From Pedobacter lusitanus (GTDB lineage: Bacteria > Bacteroidota > Bacteroidia > Sphingobacteriales > Sphingobacteriaceae): DNA of 64,000 nucleotides. The notes below the pieces were generated by a model, which was not told the DNA's origin, did no database searches, and was given only the letters and a program-made list of their open reading frames with translations. The stretch spans positions 5,146,001-5,210,000 of the forward strand of contig NZ_CP157278.1 in NCBI RefSeq assembly GCF_040026395.1, written 5' to 3'. Of this stretch, positions 53,594 through 61,693 are shown one piece after another (position 1 is the stretch's first letter; each line of letters begins with the position of its first letter). A program made the position numbers and the translations under genes.

Positions 53594-53622
53594 GCGGGAT
53601 AAATTAAATTTGTCCCGCTTTT
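53594..53622. terminator. Bidirectional terminator between fbp and rnhA
   Basis: GCGGGATAAATT and AATTTGTCCCGC pair over 12 positions (one G-U) around a single central A, then a T-run; fbp and rnhA converge here. Confidence 0.85.
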
Positions 53623-53627
53623 TTATT

Positions 53628-54101
53628 TTACAGCAGTGTACCTCTGCTTTTTTCTGCTTCAAACTCTGTATCGATCTGCTGTGTTGCTTTATTTTTAGAG
53701 GCTGCTACAGCCAGTACATCGCATCTTTCGTTCTCGGGATGATCATTGTGTCCTTTGATCCAGATAAATTTTACCTCATGTAGCTTATAGGCTGCAAGAA
53801 AACGGATCCACAGATCTTTATTCTTTTTGTCTTTGAATCCTTTTTTTACCCATCCAAACACCCACTTCTTTTCTACTGAGTCAACAACGTATTTGGAATC
53901 GGAGTAGATAGTAACCTGTGCTCCGGGTTTTTTAATAGTCTGCAGACCTTCAATAACAGCCAGTAATTCCATTCTGTTATTCGTGGTCATGCGGAAGCCT
54001 CCGCTTAATTCTTTATAATGACTGCCTGAACGTAAAATAACTCCGTAGCCTCCAGGTCCTGGATTTCCGCTTGCTGCACCGTCAGTGTAAATTTCAATCA
54101 T
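53628..54101 (-). CDS. rnhA: Ribonuclease HI
   Basis: The 157-residue protein contains the four catalytic carboxylates of RNase HI: Asp in IYTDGAASGNPGPGGYG, Glu in NNRMELLAVIEGL, Asp in TIYSDSKYVVD and Asp in HNDHPENERCDVLA. It has the Lys/Trp basic protrusion (KKWVFGWVKKGFKDKKNKDLW). It removes RNA from RNA-DNA hybrids. No fused hybrid-binding domain. Confidence 0.95.
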   Translation of the reverse strand: MIEIYTDGAASGNPGPGGYGVILRSGSHYKELSGGFRMTTNNRMELLAVIEGLQTIKKPGAQVTIYSDSKYVVDSVEKKWVFGWVKKGFKDKKNKDLWIRFLAAYKLHEVKFIWIKGHNDHPENERCDVLAVAASKNKATQQIDTEFEAEKSRGTLL

Positions 54102-54375
54102 AATAAATAATTAGTATCTGCTTTGTATTGTGTTTTGAGCACCAGAGGTGCTTTGTTGTTTAGTTTAGTTTTTTGAACAGCAAGTGTAGGGGAAGTCTGA
54201 TTGATTCGCTCTTATCCGGGCTATTCGGTGTAAAGTTAGGAGATTTTTGGAGATACGGCTTTAGCGAAGGTGGATTCCTTGAAATTGTGATTGGAGAAAC
54301 AGAAGAAATTAGGAAGACCTGAAGTGAAATGTACGGTCATCTGTAAAAATATCATTACCAGAAATGTCTGTAAAC
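54102..54375. other. Gap between rnhA and the tRNA-His terminator
   Basis: Apart from a small hairpin AGCACC-aga-GGTGCT at 54138-54152, nothing recognisable is seen. Short frames overlapping the tRNA are chance. Confidence 0.5.
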
Positions 54376-54404
54376 AAAAAAAGCAGTCCCGAAAGACTGC
54401 TTTT
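54376..54404 (-). terminator. Terminator of tRNA-His
   Basis: GCAGTC (54383-54388) pairs with GACTGC (54395-54400); with flanking AA/TT the stem is longer and is followed by a T-run on the minus strand, 14 bp beyond the tRNA CCA. Confidence 0.85.
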
Positions 54405-54417
54405 ACTGATTTTATAA

Positions 54418-54494
54418 TGGGGTGGAATATGGGGCTCGAACCCACGACCCTCGGTACCACAAACCGATGCTCTAACCAACTGAGCTAAAACCAC
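54418..54494 (-). tRNA. tRNA-His (anticodon GTG)
   Basis: The minus strand folds as a cloverleaf with D stem GCTC/GAGC, anticodon stem TCGGT/ACCGA, loop TTGTGGT giving anticodon GTG, T arm GTGGG-TTCGAGC-CCCAT, and an encoded CCA at 54420-54418. An extra G at 54495 provides the G-1 identity base opposite the discriminator C. The acceptor stem GTGGTTT/ATTCCAC has two adjacent U-U mismatches (5-68 and 6-67), which is unusual. Promoter and terminator are both visible. Confidence 0.93.
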
Positions 54495-54511
54495 CGTGTT
54501 TTTCAGTTTGA

Positions 54512-54541
54512 CAAAAGTACGATTTTTAATGTTCCTGTCAA
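54512..54541 (-). promoter_or_regulatory. Promoter of tRNA-His
   Basis: On the minus strand TTG (54541-54539), 19-nt spacer, TACTTTTG (54519-54512), 17 nt before the G-1 position. It has the same box and spacing as the GAPDH promoter. Confidence 0.7.
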
Positions 54542-54843
54542 ATATTTCTGCACTTAAATTTCAATTATTTTTTAAACAATTCATAGACAGGATTTTAAAT
54601 TTCAATAAATTTTAAAAAATTAGATCAACTTTATGCCGCTGGAGACGAATAAATGACTTTTTTGACGAAATGCTTCTCCCGAAATCGAAATTATTAGCTC
54701 GTTTCTGCATAATTGTGATAACCTTTACCCGATCCCCAAATAAAATAAATGGCCCTGTAATGGTGTACAATGAACACTTTAGCATATTAGTATCATAAAA
54801 TCTTAAAAAGTGTTAAAATTTTCTTTTTGTTAGAAAAGAATAT

Positions 54844-54923
54844 TACATTTGGGCTTACCCTTTCGAGGGTATGTTTTTCATAGGTAGATGTAGGGCCGGA
54901 AATTTATTTTCGGCCCTTTTTTG
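54844..54923 (+). ncRNA. Putative terminated leader or small RNA upstream of ubiX
   Basis: TACATTTG (54844-54851) could start a transcript that contains TACCCT-TTCG-AGGGTA (54856-54871), a UUCG-capped hairpin, and then a strong terminator: GGGCCGGAAA (54893-54902) pairing with TTTTCGGCCC (54907-54916, one G-U) and six T. The hairpin lies on the ubiX strand 32 bp before its start, so it could attenuate ubiX or end a free small RNA. No leader peptide rich in one amino acid was found. Confidence 0.45.
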
Positions 54924-54954
54924 TTTCTATAGGTTCCGTATCTTTAGCCACTTT

Positions 54955-55521
54955 ATGAAGAAAAAGAAAATCGTCGTTGCAATTACCGGAGCCAGCGGTT
55001 CAGTGTATGCCAAACTTTTATTAAGCAACCTTCAGCAATTAGCTGATCAGATAGAAACAGTGGCAGTAGTGATGTCTGATAATGCGAAAGAAGTCTGGCG
55101 TTTTGAACTCGGCAATAGTGATTACGATAATTATCCTTTTGACTTTTATGCGAAAATGGATTTTAATGCACCTTTCGCTTCCGGGTCTGCCAGATTTGAT
55201 ACGATGATTATCATACCCTGTTCTATGGGAACTTTAGGCAGAATCGCACATGGAATTTCCAATGACCTTATTTCCCGTGCTGCCGATGTGATTTTAAAAG
55301 AACGCAGAAAACTGATTGCAGTTGTCAGAGATAGTCCTTTCAGCCTGATCCATATTAATAATATGAAGACGGTTACTGAAGCAGGAGGGATTATCTGCCC
55401 GGCAAGCCCATCTTATTATAGTATCCCGACAACGATCGAAGAAGCCGCGCAAACTGTTGTGAGCCGGGTAATAGACCTTGCGGGATTAGAGCAGGACAGC
55501 TACCGCTGGAATGAAAATTAA
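54955..55521 (+). CDS. ubiX: Flavin prenyltransferase UbiX
   Basis: From ATG 54955 the protein has 188 residues, MKKKKIVVAITGASGSVYAKLL onward. It shows the flavoprotein start, the IIPCSMGTLGRIAHGISNDLISRAADVILKERR block and the DSPFSLIHINNM segment of UbiX. It makes prenylated FMN for UbiD-type decarboxylases; no ubiD is adjacent. A longer frame begins at 54871 but would run through the upstream terminator, so the ATG at 54955 is preferred. Confidence 0.93.
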   Translation: MKKKKIVVAITGASGSVYAKLLLSNLQQLADQIETVAVVMSDNAKEVWRFELGNSDYDNYPFDFYAKMDFNAPFASGSARFDTMIIIPCSMGTLGRIAHGISNDLISRAADVILKERRKLIAVVRDSPFSLIHINNMKTVTEAGGIICPASPSYYSIPTTIEEAAQTVVSRVIDLAGLEQDSYRWNEN

Positions 55522-55626
55522 ATAAACAGCTCTTAAACATGCGGGAAATCTTATTTAATAAGAGATCGCGTTATAATTTGACAATGAACAAATTTTTGGG
55601 GTTATGCAAACATTAATCTAAAAACT

Positions 55627-55634
55627 TATCTTTG
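55627..55634 (+). promoter_or_regulatory. -7 box upstream of mtaB
   Basis: TATCTTTG fits the consensus, 79 nt before the ATG; the leader would include the dyad-like sequence near 55670-55690 (TATATGATGTCATATA). Confidence 0.4.
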
Positions 55635-55713
55635 CACCTCAAATGAATACTGATCTATCTGCCACTATATGATGTCATATAGCGGTTCATCAGTCTCATA
55701 ATATTAAATTTCA

Positions 55714-57033
55714 ATGAAAAAAGTAGCATTTTATACACTGGGTTGTAAGTTAAACTTTTCTGAAACTTCAACTATCGGGCGTCTTTTTACCGATGCCGGA
55801 TATGCGGTAGTAGATTTTACTGACGGAGCAGATGTATATGTCATCAATACCTGTTCTGTTACAGAACATGCGGATAAAAAATGCCGTAAGGTAGTGAAGG
55901 AAGCCCTTAAATATGCACCAAACGCATATATTACGATAGTTGGCTGCTACGCACAATTAAAACCTGTTGAAATTGCTGAGATTGAAGGTGTAGATATGGT
56001 ATTGGGCGCTGCCGAAAAATTCCGTATCGTGGAATATATTTCAGACCTGACGAAACTACCCAAAGCTGTGATTCATCAGCAGAACATAGAAAAGGTTAAT
56101 CATAATTTTATTGCTGCCTATTCTATAGGTGACAGAACACGTACTTTTTTGAAAGTTCAGGATGGTTGTGATTACCCTTGTACTTATTGTACTATTCCAT
56201 TGGCAAGAGGTGGAAGCAGAAGTGACACCATAGAAAATGTGGTTAACCGTGCAAAACAGATTGCTGAAAGCGGTGTAAAAGAAATTGTGCTTACCGGTGT
56301 AAACCTGGGTGACTTCGGGATTCGCAGCGGAAAACGTGAAGATAAGTTTTTTGATCTGGTCAAAGCTCTGGACGAAGTTGAAGGTATCGAAAGAATCCGT
56401 ATTTCTTCTATCGAGCCTAACTTGCTGAGCAATGAAATTATCAGTTTTGTAGCTTCTTCCAAAAGATTTGTGCCGCATTTTCATATTCCACTGCAGTCGG
56501 GCTCTGATAAAATCCTCGGATTAATGAAGAGACGTTACCGCAGAGATTTATATACAGAACGTGTGGCCACTATTAAAGCACTTATACCTGATTGCTGTAT
56601 AGGAGTGGACGTGATTGTCGGTTTCCCGGGAGAAACACATGAAGACTTTTTAGATACTTACCAGTTCCTGAATGAGCTGGACGTTTCTTATCTGCATGTA
56701 TTTACTTATTCAGAACGTGAGCAGACTGAAGCTGCTGATATGGCTGGCGTTGTTGCCGGAAGTGCACGTGCTGACAGAAGCAAAATGCTGCATATCCTGT
56801 CTGATAAAAAACGCAGGGCATTCTATCAGTCGCAAATTGGTTCTGTTGGACAGGTCTTATTTGAAGATGATCAGAAAAATGGTTTCATGCACGGTTTTAC
56901 CAAGAATTACGTAAAGGTAAAGGCAAAATATGATCCGGTAATGGTCAATGAAATTAAAACTGTCAGACTAATGGAATTAACTGCCGACGGTGAGGTAGAA
57001 GTTATGGAAACTGAAGAAGTTTTAGCACATTAA
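55714..57033 (+). CDS. mtaB: tRNA t6A37 C2-methylthiotransferase MtaB
   Basis: MtaB converts t6A37 to ms2t6A37 in tRNAs. The 439-residue protein has an N-terminal MTTase domain with cysteines in YTLGCKLNFSE, INTCSVTEHADKKCR and GCYAQLKP for the auxiliary cluster, the radical-SAM cluster CDYPCTYCTIPLARG (CxxxCxxC), and a C-terminal TRAM-like domain. The starting motif GCKLN distinguishes it from MiaB and RimO. It uses the product of the t6A pathway (compare 8174). Confidence 0.95.
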   Translation: MKKVAFYTLGCKLNFSETSTIGRLFTDAGYAVVDFTDGADVYVINTCSVTEHADKKCRKVVKEALKYAPNAYITIVGCYAQLKPVEIAEIEGVDMVLGAAEKFRIVEYISDLTKLPKAVIHQQNIEKVNHNFIAAYSIGDRTRTFLKVQDGCDYPCTYCTIPLARGGSRSDTIENVVNRAKQIAESGVKEIVLTGVNLGDFGIRSGKREDKFFDLVKALDEVEGIERIRISSIEPNLLSNEIISFVASSKRFVPHFHIPLQSGSDKILGLMKRRYRRDLYTERVATIKALIPDCCIGVDVIVGFPGETHEDFLDTYQFLNELDVSYLHVFTYSEREQTEAADMAGVVAGSARADRSKMLHILSDKKRRAFYQSQIGSVGQVLFEDDQKNGFMHGFTKNYVKVKAKYDPVMVNEIKTVRLMELTADGEVEVMETEEVLAH

Positions 57034-57063
57034 TCTTATATTCGCGTAAAAAAAATTACGCGT

Positions 57064-58215
57064 ATGTTTCCTACCGTTTCCCATTTTATAGAATATCTTT
57101 TTGGTATACAGGTTCCACTGCCTTTTAATACTTTCGGTGTATTCGTTGCCCTGGCTTTTATTGCCGGTTACTGGGCCTTTACACAGGAGCTGAAAAGGAA
57201 GGAAGCTCAGGGTATACTGCATCCGGTAAAAAGGATCATTACTATTGGTAATCCAGCCACAACTACAGAACTGTTATATAACTGTATATTCGGCTTCCTG
57301 ATCGGCTATAAACTGGTTTATGCGCTATTAAACTACCGCTTGTTTGTCAGCGATGCACAAACCGTATTATTATCCCTGAAAGGTAATCTCCTGGGCGGTT
57401 TATTCTTTGCCGGATTATTTGCTTACTGGGATTATAAAGAAAAAAACAAATTCAAATTAGCCCAGCCAAAAAAAGTAGAAGTTACAGAACACCCTTATGA
57501 ATTAATGGGGAATATGATCGTATGGGCTGCTGTATGGGGTTTTCTGGGTGCGAAAATATTTGATAATCTTGAACACTGGGATACTTTCATTAAAGATCCT
57601 ATAGGAGGTTTACTGTCTTTCAGCGGACTTACATTTTATGGAGGACTAATCTGTGGTGGAGCTGCGGTATTATATATAGCAAAGAAAAATGGGATTAAAC
57701 CCTTGCATATGCTGGATGTAGGCGGACCTGGGATGATGCTGGCCTACAGTGTTGGCAGGATTGGCTGTCATTTATCTGGTGATGGTGACTGGGGAATTGT
57801 AAATATGAATCCTAAACCCTTTGGCTGGTTACCTGACTGGTTATGGGCTTATACTTATCCGAATAACGTAGCAGGTGAAGGAGTGCCTATCCCTGGATGT
57901 GCAGGTAAATTCTGTAATGTATTACCATTACCGGTATATCCTACACCAATTTATGAAGTAATTGTATGTTTTATCCTGTTTCTTATTCTCTGGCGCATAC
58001 GTCACCAGATTAAGCTTCCGGGAATGATGTTTGGTATTTATTTAATGATGAACGGAGTAGAACGGTTCTTTGTCGAGCTGATCCGTGTCAATTCAAAATA
58101 CCATGTTGCAGGTATTTCTTTTACACAGGCAGAGCTGATTTCTTCTCTGTTGTTTATCTGCGGTCTGCTTCTTGTGGTATTCTCTATAAGGAACAAAAGC
58201 ACACAAACCAATTAA
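57064..58215 (+). CDS. lgt: Prolipoprotein diacylglyceryl transferase
   Basis: Lgt attaches diacylglycerol to the lipobox Cys at the inner membrane. The 383-residue protein has about seven helices, the Lgt signature region SVGRIGCHLSGDGDWG and the catalytic region with LSFSGLTFYGGLICGG. It is longer than the E. coli enzyme (291 residues) because of loop insertions, e.g. after FAYWDYKEKNKF and around VAGEGVPIPGCAGKFC. Many substrates are encoded nearby. The IMPase gene follows 10 bp later. Confidence 0.94.
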   Translation: MFPTVSHFIEYLFGIQVPLPFNTFGVFVALAFIAGYWAFTQELKRKEAQGILHPVKRIITIGNPATTTELLYNCIFGFLIGYKLVYALLNYRLFVSDAQTVLLSLKGNLLGGLFFAGLFAYWDYKEKNKFKLAQPKKVEVTEHPYELMGNMIVWAAVWGFLGAKIFDNLEHWDTFIKDPIGGLLSFSGLTFYGGLICGGAAVLYIAKKNGIKPLHMLDVGGPGMMLAYSVGRIGCHLSGDGDWGIVNMNPKPFGWLPDWLWAYTYPNNVAGEGVPIPGCAGKFCNVLPLPVYPTPIYEVIVCFILFLILWRIRHQIKLPGMMFGIYLMMNGVERFFVELIRVNSKYHVAGISFTQAELISSLLFICGLLLVVFSIRNKSTQTN

Positions 58216-58225
58216 ATTTAAAAAT

Positions 58226-59020
58226 TTGAATTACGAATTACTGAGTTCACAGGTTATTGCAATCGCAAGGTTAGCAGGCAATTTCATAAGAAAGGAATCT
58301 ATGCGTTTTGATAGCAGCGCTATAGAATTCAAAGGGTTAAATGACCTGGTTTCTTATGTAGATAAAACTGCAGAAGAGATTATAGTTGAAAATATTGACC
58401 AGTTAATACCAGGCGCAGGTTTTACAACCGAAGAACAAACGATAAATACGAAAGGGAAAACATATAACTGGATTATTGACCCGCTTGATGGTACAACCAA
58501 CTTTATACACGGTGTACCAACTTATTCTATCAGCATTGCGCTGTATGAAGAAGATAAACCCGTATTAGGGGTTGTTTACGAGATTAACAGGGGCGAAATG
58601 TTCCATAGTTATAAAGATGCGCCAGCTTATCTTAATCACAAGCCTATAAAAGTTTCCCGGAGAAATACGCTTGCAGACTCTTTGCTTGCAACAGGTTTTC
58701 CGTATTATGAGTTTGATAAACAGGCTCAGTACATGAAATTACTGGCAGAGCTGATGCAGAAAACACATGGTTTGAGAAGAATAGGATCCGCAGCAGTAGA
58801 TCTGGCTTATGTTGCCTGTGGCAGATTTGATGCCTTTTTTGAGTATAATCTGAATTCTTATGATGTGGCCGGTGGGGCCTACCTTGTTCAGCAGGCAGGA
58901 GGTAAGGTCATGAATTTTGGAGGTGGTGATGAATTTATCGAACGCAGGGAAATCCTGGCTACCAATGGTCTGGTAGATTTAGAAATGCTGGAAGCTATCC
59001 AGCGTCATTTTGAAAATTAA
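58226..59020 (+). CDS. Inositol monophosphatase family protein
   Basis: The 264-residue protein starts at a TTG (NYELLSSQVIAIARLAG) and has the metal-binding GFTTEEQT, WIIDPLDGTTNFIHGVP and the C-terminal DVAGGAYLVQQAGG of the IMPase superfamily. It could hydrolyse inositol phosphates, PAP or similar; CysQ-like activity cannot be excluded. The next 5'-proximal Met is at about residue 23, too far in, so the TTG start is kept. It is 10 bp after lgt. Confidence 0.9.
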   Translation: MNYELLSSQVIAIARLAGNFIRKESMRFDSSAIEFKGLNDLVSYVDKTAEEIIVENIDQLIPGAGFTTEEQTINTKGKTYNWIIDPLDGTTNFIHGVPTYSISIALYEEDKPVLGVVYEINRGEMFHSYKDAPAYLNHKPIKVSRRNTLADSLLATGFPYYEFDKQAQYMKLLAELMQKTHGLRRIGSAAVDLAYVACGRFDAFFEYNLNSYDVAGGAYLVQQAGGKVMNFGGGDEFIERREILATNGLVDLEMLEAIQRHFEN

Positions 59021-59101
59021 AAACAATTCTTAATTCATAAAAGGTCTCTGGTTTTCTGTCAGCGCATGCAGACAACTGACAGAGAGAGCTTCAAGCTAGA
59101 T

Positions 59102-59172
59102 TAGTGTTCGGAGTTGGTATAGGGTTGGTATACCCCCGGGGTATACCAACCCTATACCAACTCCGAACACTA
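59102..59172. repeat. 71-bp perfect palindrome (35-bp arms, 1-bp centre)
   Basis: Arms 59102-59136 and 59138-59172 are exact reverse complements around C59137. Each arm contains GTTGGTATA twice in tandem at 11-bp period (59113-59121 and 59124-59132), so the whole carries four copies, two in each orientation. It starts and ends with TA. It is not followed by a T-run, so it is not a standard terminator. Confidence 0.97.
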
Positions 59173-59300
59173 TACGTCCCGCGAGAGGACTTCTTATTAT
59201 CAGTCAGGCCATCTGGTCAAAATTTTCTGCCTGATGTAAAACGGTCAAATTTCCTTGCTTTCTCCTGTGATTTTTAATGATCACACGAAATATCACTACA

Positions 59301-59340
59301 TAAAAAAACGGCCTGTGATAATTCACAGGCCGTTTTTTAT
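59301..59340. terminator. Bidirectional terminator between IMPase and nfu genes
   Basis: 16-bp perfect stem (59303-59318 and 59323-59338), CGGCCTGTGA core, TAAT loop, A6/T6 ends. Confidence 0.93.
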
Positions 59341-59353
59341 TAAGCTGGTTTAC

Positions 59354-59905
59354 TTATAAAGCGTTTGAAACAACTTCTTTTACTTCAGGAACCATGCGTT
59401 GCAATAGATTCTGAATACCTGATTTTAAAGTAATTGTAGAGGAAGGACAACCACTGCATGAACCACGAAGTTCAACAGTTACCACACCTTCTTCAAATGA
59501 TTTATAGCTGATTGCACCACCATCCTGTTCTACAGCAGGACGTACATAGTCATGTAAGATCTGCTGAATTTTAACCTCAAGATCTGATCCTTCAAAAGCA
59601 GGAGCTTCTTCGGCTGTTGCCTCTTTAATTTTATATTCTGATTCAACAGCACCTTTAACAAACTCTTTTAAAATAGGTTCGATATCCGGCCATTCAGCAT
59701 CTTCAGTTTTTGTAATGGTAACGAAATTGCTCGCAAAAAACACACCATTAACAAAGTTAAACTTGAATAATTCTTTTGCAAAAGGAGAGTGCTCAGCACT
59801 TTCTTTTGTAGCGAAATCTTCACTGCCGTTAATCAGAAGCTTATTCACCATAAACTTCATGGTAGCAGGATTCGGGGTTTGTTCTGTATATACGTTAATA
59901 GTCAT
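59354..59905 (-). CDS. NifU-family iron-sulfur scaffold (Nfu type)
   Basis: From the ATG at 59905 the protein has 183 residues. The N-terminal Nfu_N domain reads MTINVYTEQTPNPATMKFMV and the C-terminal NifU domain contains VELRGSCSGCPSSTITLKSGI with the cluster-binding CxxC. It carries Fe-S clusters to target enzymes. An upstream in-frame ATG at 59941 adds a Lys-rich tail and is not used in relatives. A TATTTTTG box sits at 59929-59922. Confidence 0.93.
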   Translation of the reverse strand: MTINVYTEQTPNPATMKFMVNKLLINGSEDFATKESAEHSPFAKELFKFNFVNGVFFASNFVTITKTEDAEWPDIEPILKEFVKGAVESEYKIKEATAEEAPAFEGSDLEVKIQQILHDYVRPAVEQDGGAISYKSFEEGVVTVELRGSCSGCPSSTITLKSGIQNLLQRMVPEVKEVVSNAL

Positions 59906-60019
59906 TCTCTCTTTTTTCTTACAAAAATAAATAATTCGCAATTCAAATACAGATATCGATGTCTGTTTTAGGTCATTATATAGTTTAATAGATTAAGACC
60001 TTATCTGAACAATAAATCC

Positions 60020-61366
60020 TTAAAATACGCCGGTGTAGTTAAAAGGAGTAATCTGTTTTAATTCCTGTTTCAGATCTTCGCTGATCTGAAGCCCATCAAT
60101 AAATGCTGCCATGGTATGTGCAGTAATTTTCTGATTGGTACGTGTCAGGTCTTTCAAAGCTTCGTAAGGATTAGGATACGCTTCTCTTCTGAGTACTGTT
60201 TGTATCGCTTCGGCAACTACTGCCCAGTTATTTTCAAGATCAGCAGCAATAGCCTCATTGTTTAACAGCAATTTATTCAGTCCTTTTAAAGTAGATGCAA
60301 TCGCAATCATAGTATGTGCCACTGGTACACCTACATTTCTCAATACCGTAGAATCTGTTAAATCTCTCTGGAGACGTGAGATTGGTAATTTAGCAGCGAA
60401 AAATTCAAATAATGCATTCGCGATACCAGCATTTCCTTCTGCATTTTCAAAATCAATAGGATTTACTTTATGAGGCATAGCAGAAGAACCTACTTCTCCT
60501 TCTTTAATTTTCTGTTTGAAATAGTTTTTGGAAATATAAGTCCAGATATCTCTGTCAAGGTCAACAATAATAGTATTAATCCTTTTTAAAGCATCACATT
60601 GTGCGGCAAACTGATCATAATGTTCAATCTGAGTGGTATGCTGTGCGCGATTTAAGGTTAAGATGTTATTCACGAAGTTATTGGAGAAATCTACCCAGTT
60701 GATACCAGGGTAAGCAATATGATGTGCATTGAAATTTCCTGTTGCTCCACCAAATTTTGCACTGTGAGGAATATTTTTCAGATTATTCAGCTGAATTTCC
60801 AGTCTTTCTGCAAAAACCAGGAATTCTTTACCCAGTTTAGTCGGGGATGCCGGCTGACCATGTGTATGAGCCAGTAAAGGAACCTCTTTCCATTCTGCTG
60901 CCAGTCCGTGAAGTTTAGTGATCAGTAATTGTATATTCGGATAGTATTCTTCTTCAAGAGCAAGCTTGAAAGTATATGGAATAGCCGTATTATTAATATC
61001 CTGAGAAGTCAATCCGAAATGGATGAATTCTTTAAAATCTCCAAGACCTAAATCATCAAATCTTTTTTTGATAAAATATTCAACAGCTTTCACATCATGA
61101 TTAGTGATCTTTTCTGTTTCTTTTACTTCCTGTGCATTTTCATCACTGAACTGCTCAAATATACTGCGCAGTTTGCTGAAATTTGTTTTATCGAAATGGC
61201 TTAAACCTGAAAGACCGGTTTCACATAAAGCGATGAAATACTCGATTTCAACATATACTCTATACTTAATTAAAGCTGATTCCGAAAAATATTTAGCCAG
61301 ATTTTGAGTGGTATTTCTATAACGGCCATCAACTGGTGATATAGCTTGTAGAGGAGATAAATTCAT
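60020..61366 (-). CDS. purB: Adenylosuccinate lyase
   Basis: PurB acts twice in purine synthesis, on SAICAR and adenylosuccinate. The 448-residue protein has the start LSPLQAISPVDGRYRN, the catalytic regions TSQDINNTAIPY and THGQPASPTKLGKE, and the fumarase/aspartase signature GSSAMPHKVNPIDFENAEGN. Length and signatures fit the E. coli-type subgroup. A TACCTTTG box at 61397-61390 is its likely promoter element. Confidence 0.96.
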   Translation of the reverse strand: MNLSPLQAISPVDGRYRNTTQNLAKYFSESALIKYRVYVEIEYFIALCETGLSGLSHFDKTNFSKLRSIFEQFSDENAQEVKETEKITNHDVKAVEYFIKKRFDDLGLGDFKEFIHFGLTSQDINNTAIPYTFKLALEEEYYPNIQLLITKLHGLAAEWKEVPLLAHTHGQPASPTKLGKEFLVFAERLEIQLNNLKNIPHSAKFGGATGNFNAHHIAYPGINWVDFSNNFVNNILTLNRAQHTTQIEHYDQFAAQCDALKRINTIIVDLDRDIWTYISKNYFKQKIKEGEVGSSAMPHKVNPIDFENAEGNAGIANALFEFFAAKLPISRLQRDLTDSTVLRNVGVPVAHTMIAIASTLKGLNKLLLNNEAIAADLENNWAVVAEAIQTVLRREAYPNPYEALKDLTRTNQKITAHTMAAFIDGLQISEDLKQELKQITPFNYTGVF

Positions 61367-61389
61367 GAATAGGAATAATTTTACAAATG

Positions 61390-61397
61390 CAAAGGTA
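61390..61397 (-). promoter_or_regulatory. -7 box for purB
   Basis: TACCTTTG on the minus strand, 23 nt before the ATG; a TTG lies 24 nt further upstream within the terminator of the next gene. Confidence 0.5.
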
Positions 61398-61422
61398 GCA
61401 TTTTACTCAAACCTATGGGCAC

Positions 61423-61455
61423 AAAAAAAAGGCTTTGGAGAACCAAAGCCTTTTC
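61423..61455 (-). terminator. Terminator of the small lipoprotein gene
   Basis: AAAAGGCTTTGG and CCAAAGCCTTTT pair perfectly with an AGAA loop. Confidence 0.9.
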
Positions 61456-61471
61456 GTAGATTTTATCTAGC

Positions 61472-61693
61472 TTATTTTTTAGCTTCAGCAGCTGGTTTAA
61501 CTTCAGTTGTAGTAACTTTAACTGCAGTATCTTTAACTGTTGAATCTTTAACTGTAGTATCAACGTCAGTAGTAACAACTGAAGAATCAGTTACTGTAGT
61601 GTCAGTTGCACCAGCTTTTTTCTCTGAGTTACAAGCTGCTACTGATAAAGAGATTGCTAAAGCTAAAAAGCCAAATTTGAATAAGTTTTTCAT
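61472..61693 (-). CDS. Small Thr/Val-rich lipoprotein
   Basis: The 73-residue precursor has a lipoprotein signal (FGFLALAISLSVAAC) and a mature part of about 53 residues made of Thr, Val, Asp, Lys and Ser in short repeats such as TDSSVVTTD, TTVKDSTVKDTAVKV. This composition looks disordered or amyloid-like. Similar tiny lipoproteins are common and unannotated in Sphingobacteriaceae. It has its own terminator, supporting a real gene. Function unknown. Confidence 0.75.
   Translation of the reverse strand: MKNLFKFGFLALAISLSVAACNSEKKAGATDTTVTDSSVVTTDVDTTVKDSTVKDTAVKVTTTEVKPAAEAKK

Larger units (their letters stand above)
54496..54954. other. 459-bp gap between tRNA-His and ubiX
   Basis: It holds the tRNA-His promoter (54512-54541, minus strand), AT-rich sequence without genes to about 54840, and then a TACATTTG box followed by two hairpins, the second a full terminator, ahead of ubiX. 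Confidence 0.6.
59021..59353. other. 333-bp gap between convergent IMPase and nfu genes, rich in inverted repeats
   Basis: It contains TCTGTCAG/CTGACAGA (59055-59062 and 59076-59083), a small AGCTTcAAGCT hairpin at 59087-59097, the 71-bp perfect palindrome at 59102-59172, and a bidirectional terminator at 59301-59340. No reading frame. Confidence 0.8.

Noticed and set aside
54291..54494. Short reading frames on both strands across the tRNA-His
   Set aside because: They translate the tRNA and its terminator; no independent evidence for a protein.
54871..54954. 28-residue N-terminal extension of UbiX
   Set aside because: It would translate through an intrinsic terminator and does not match the family N-terminus; the ATG at 54955 fits.
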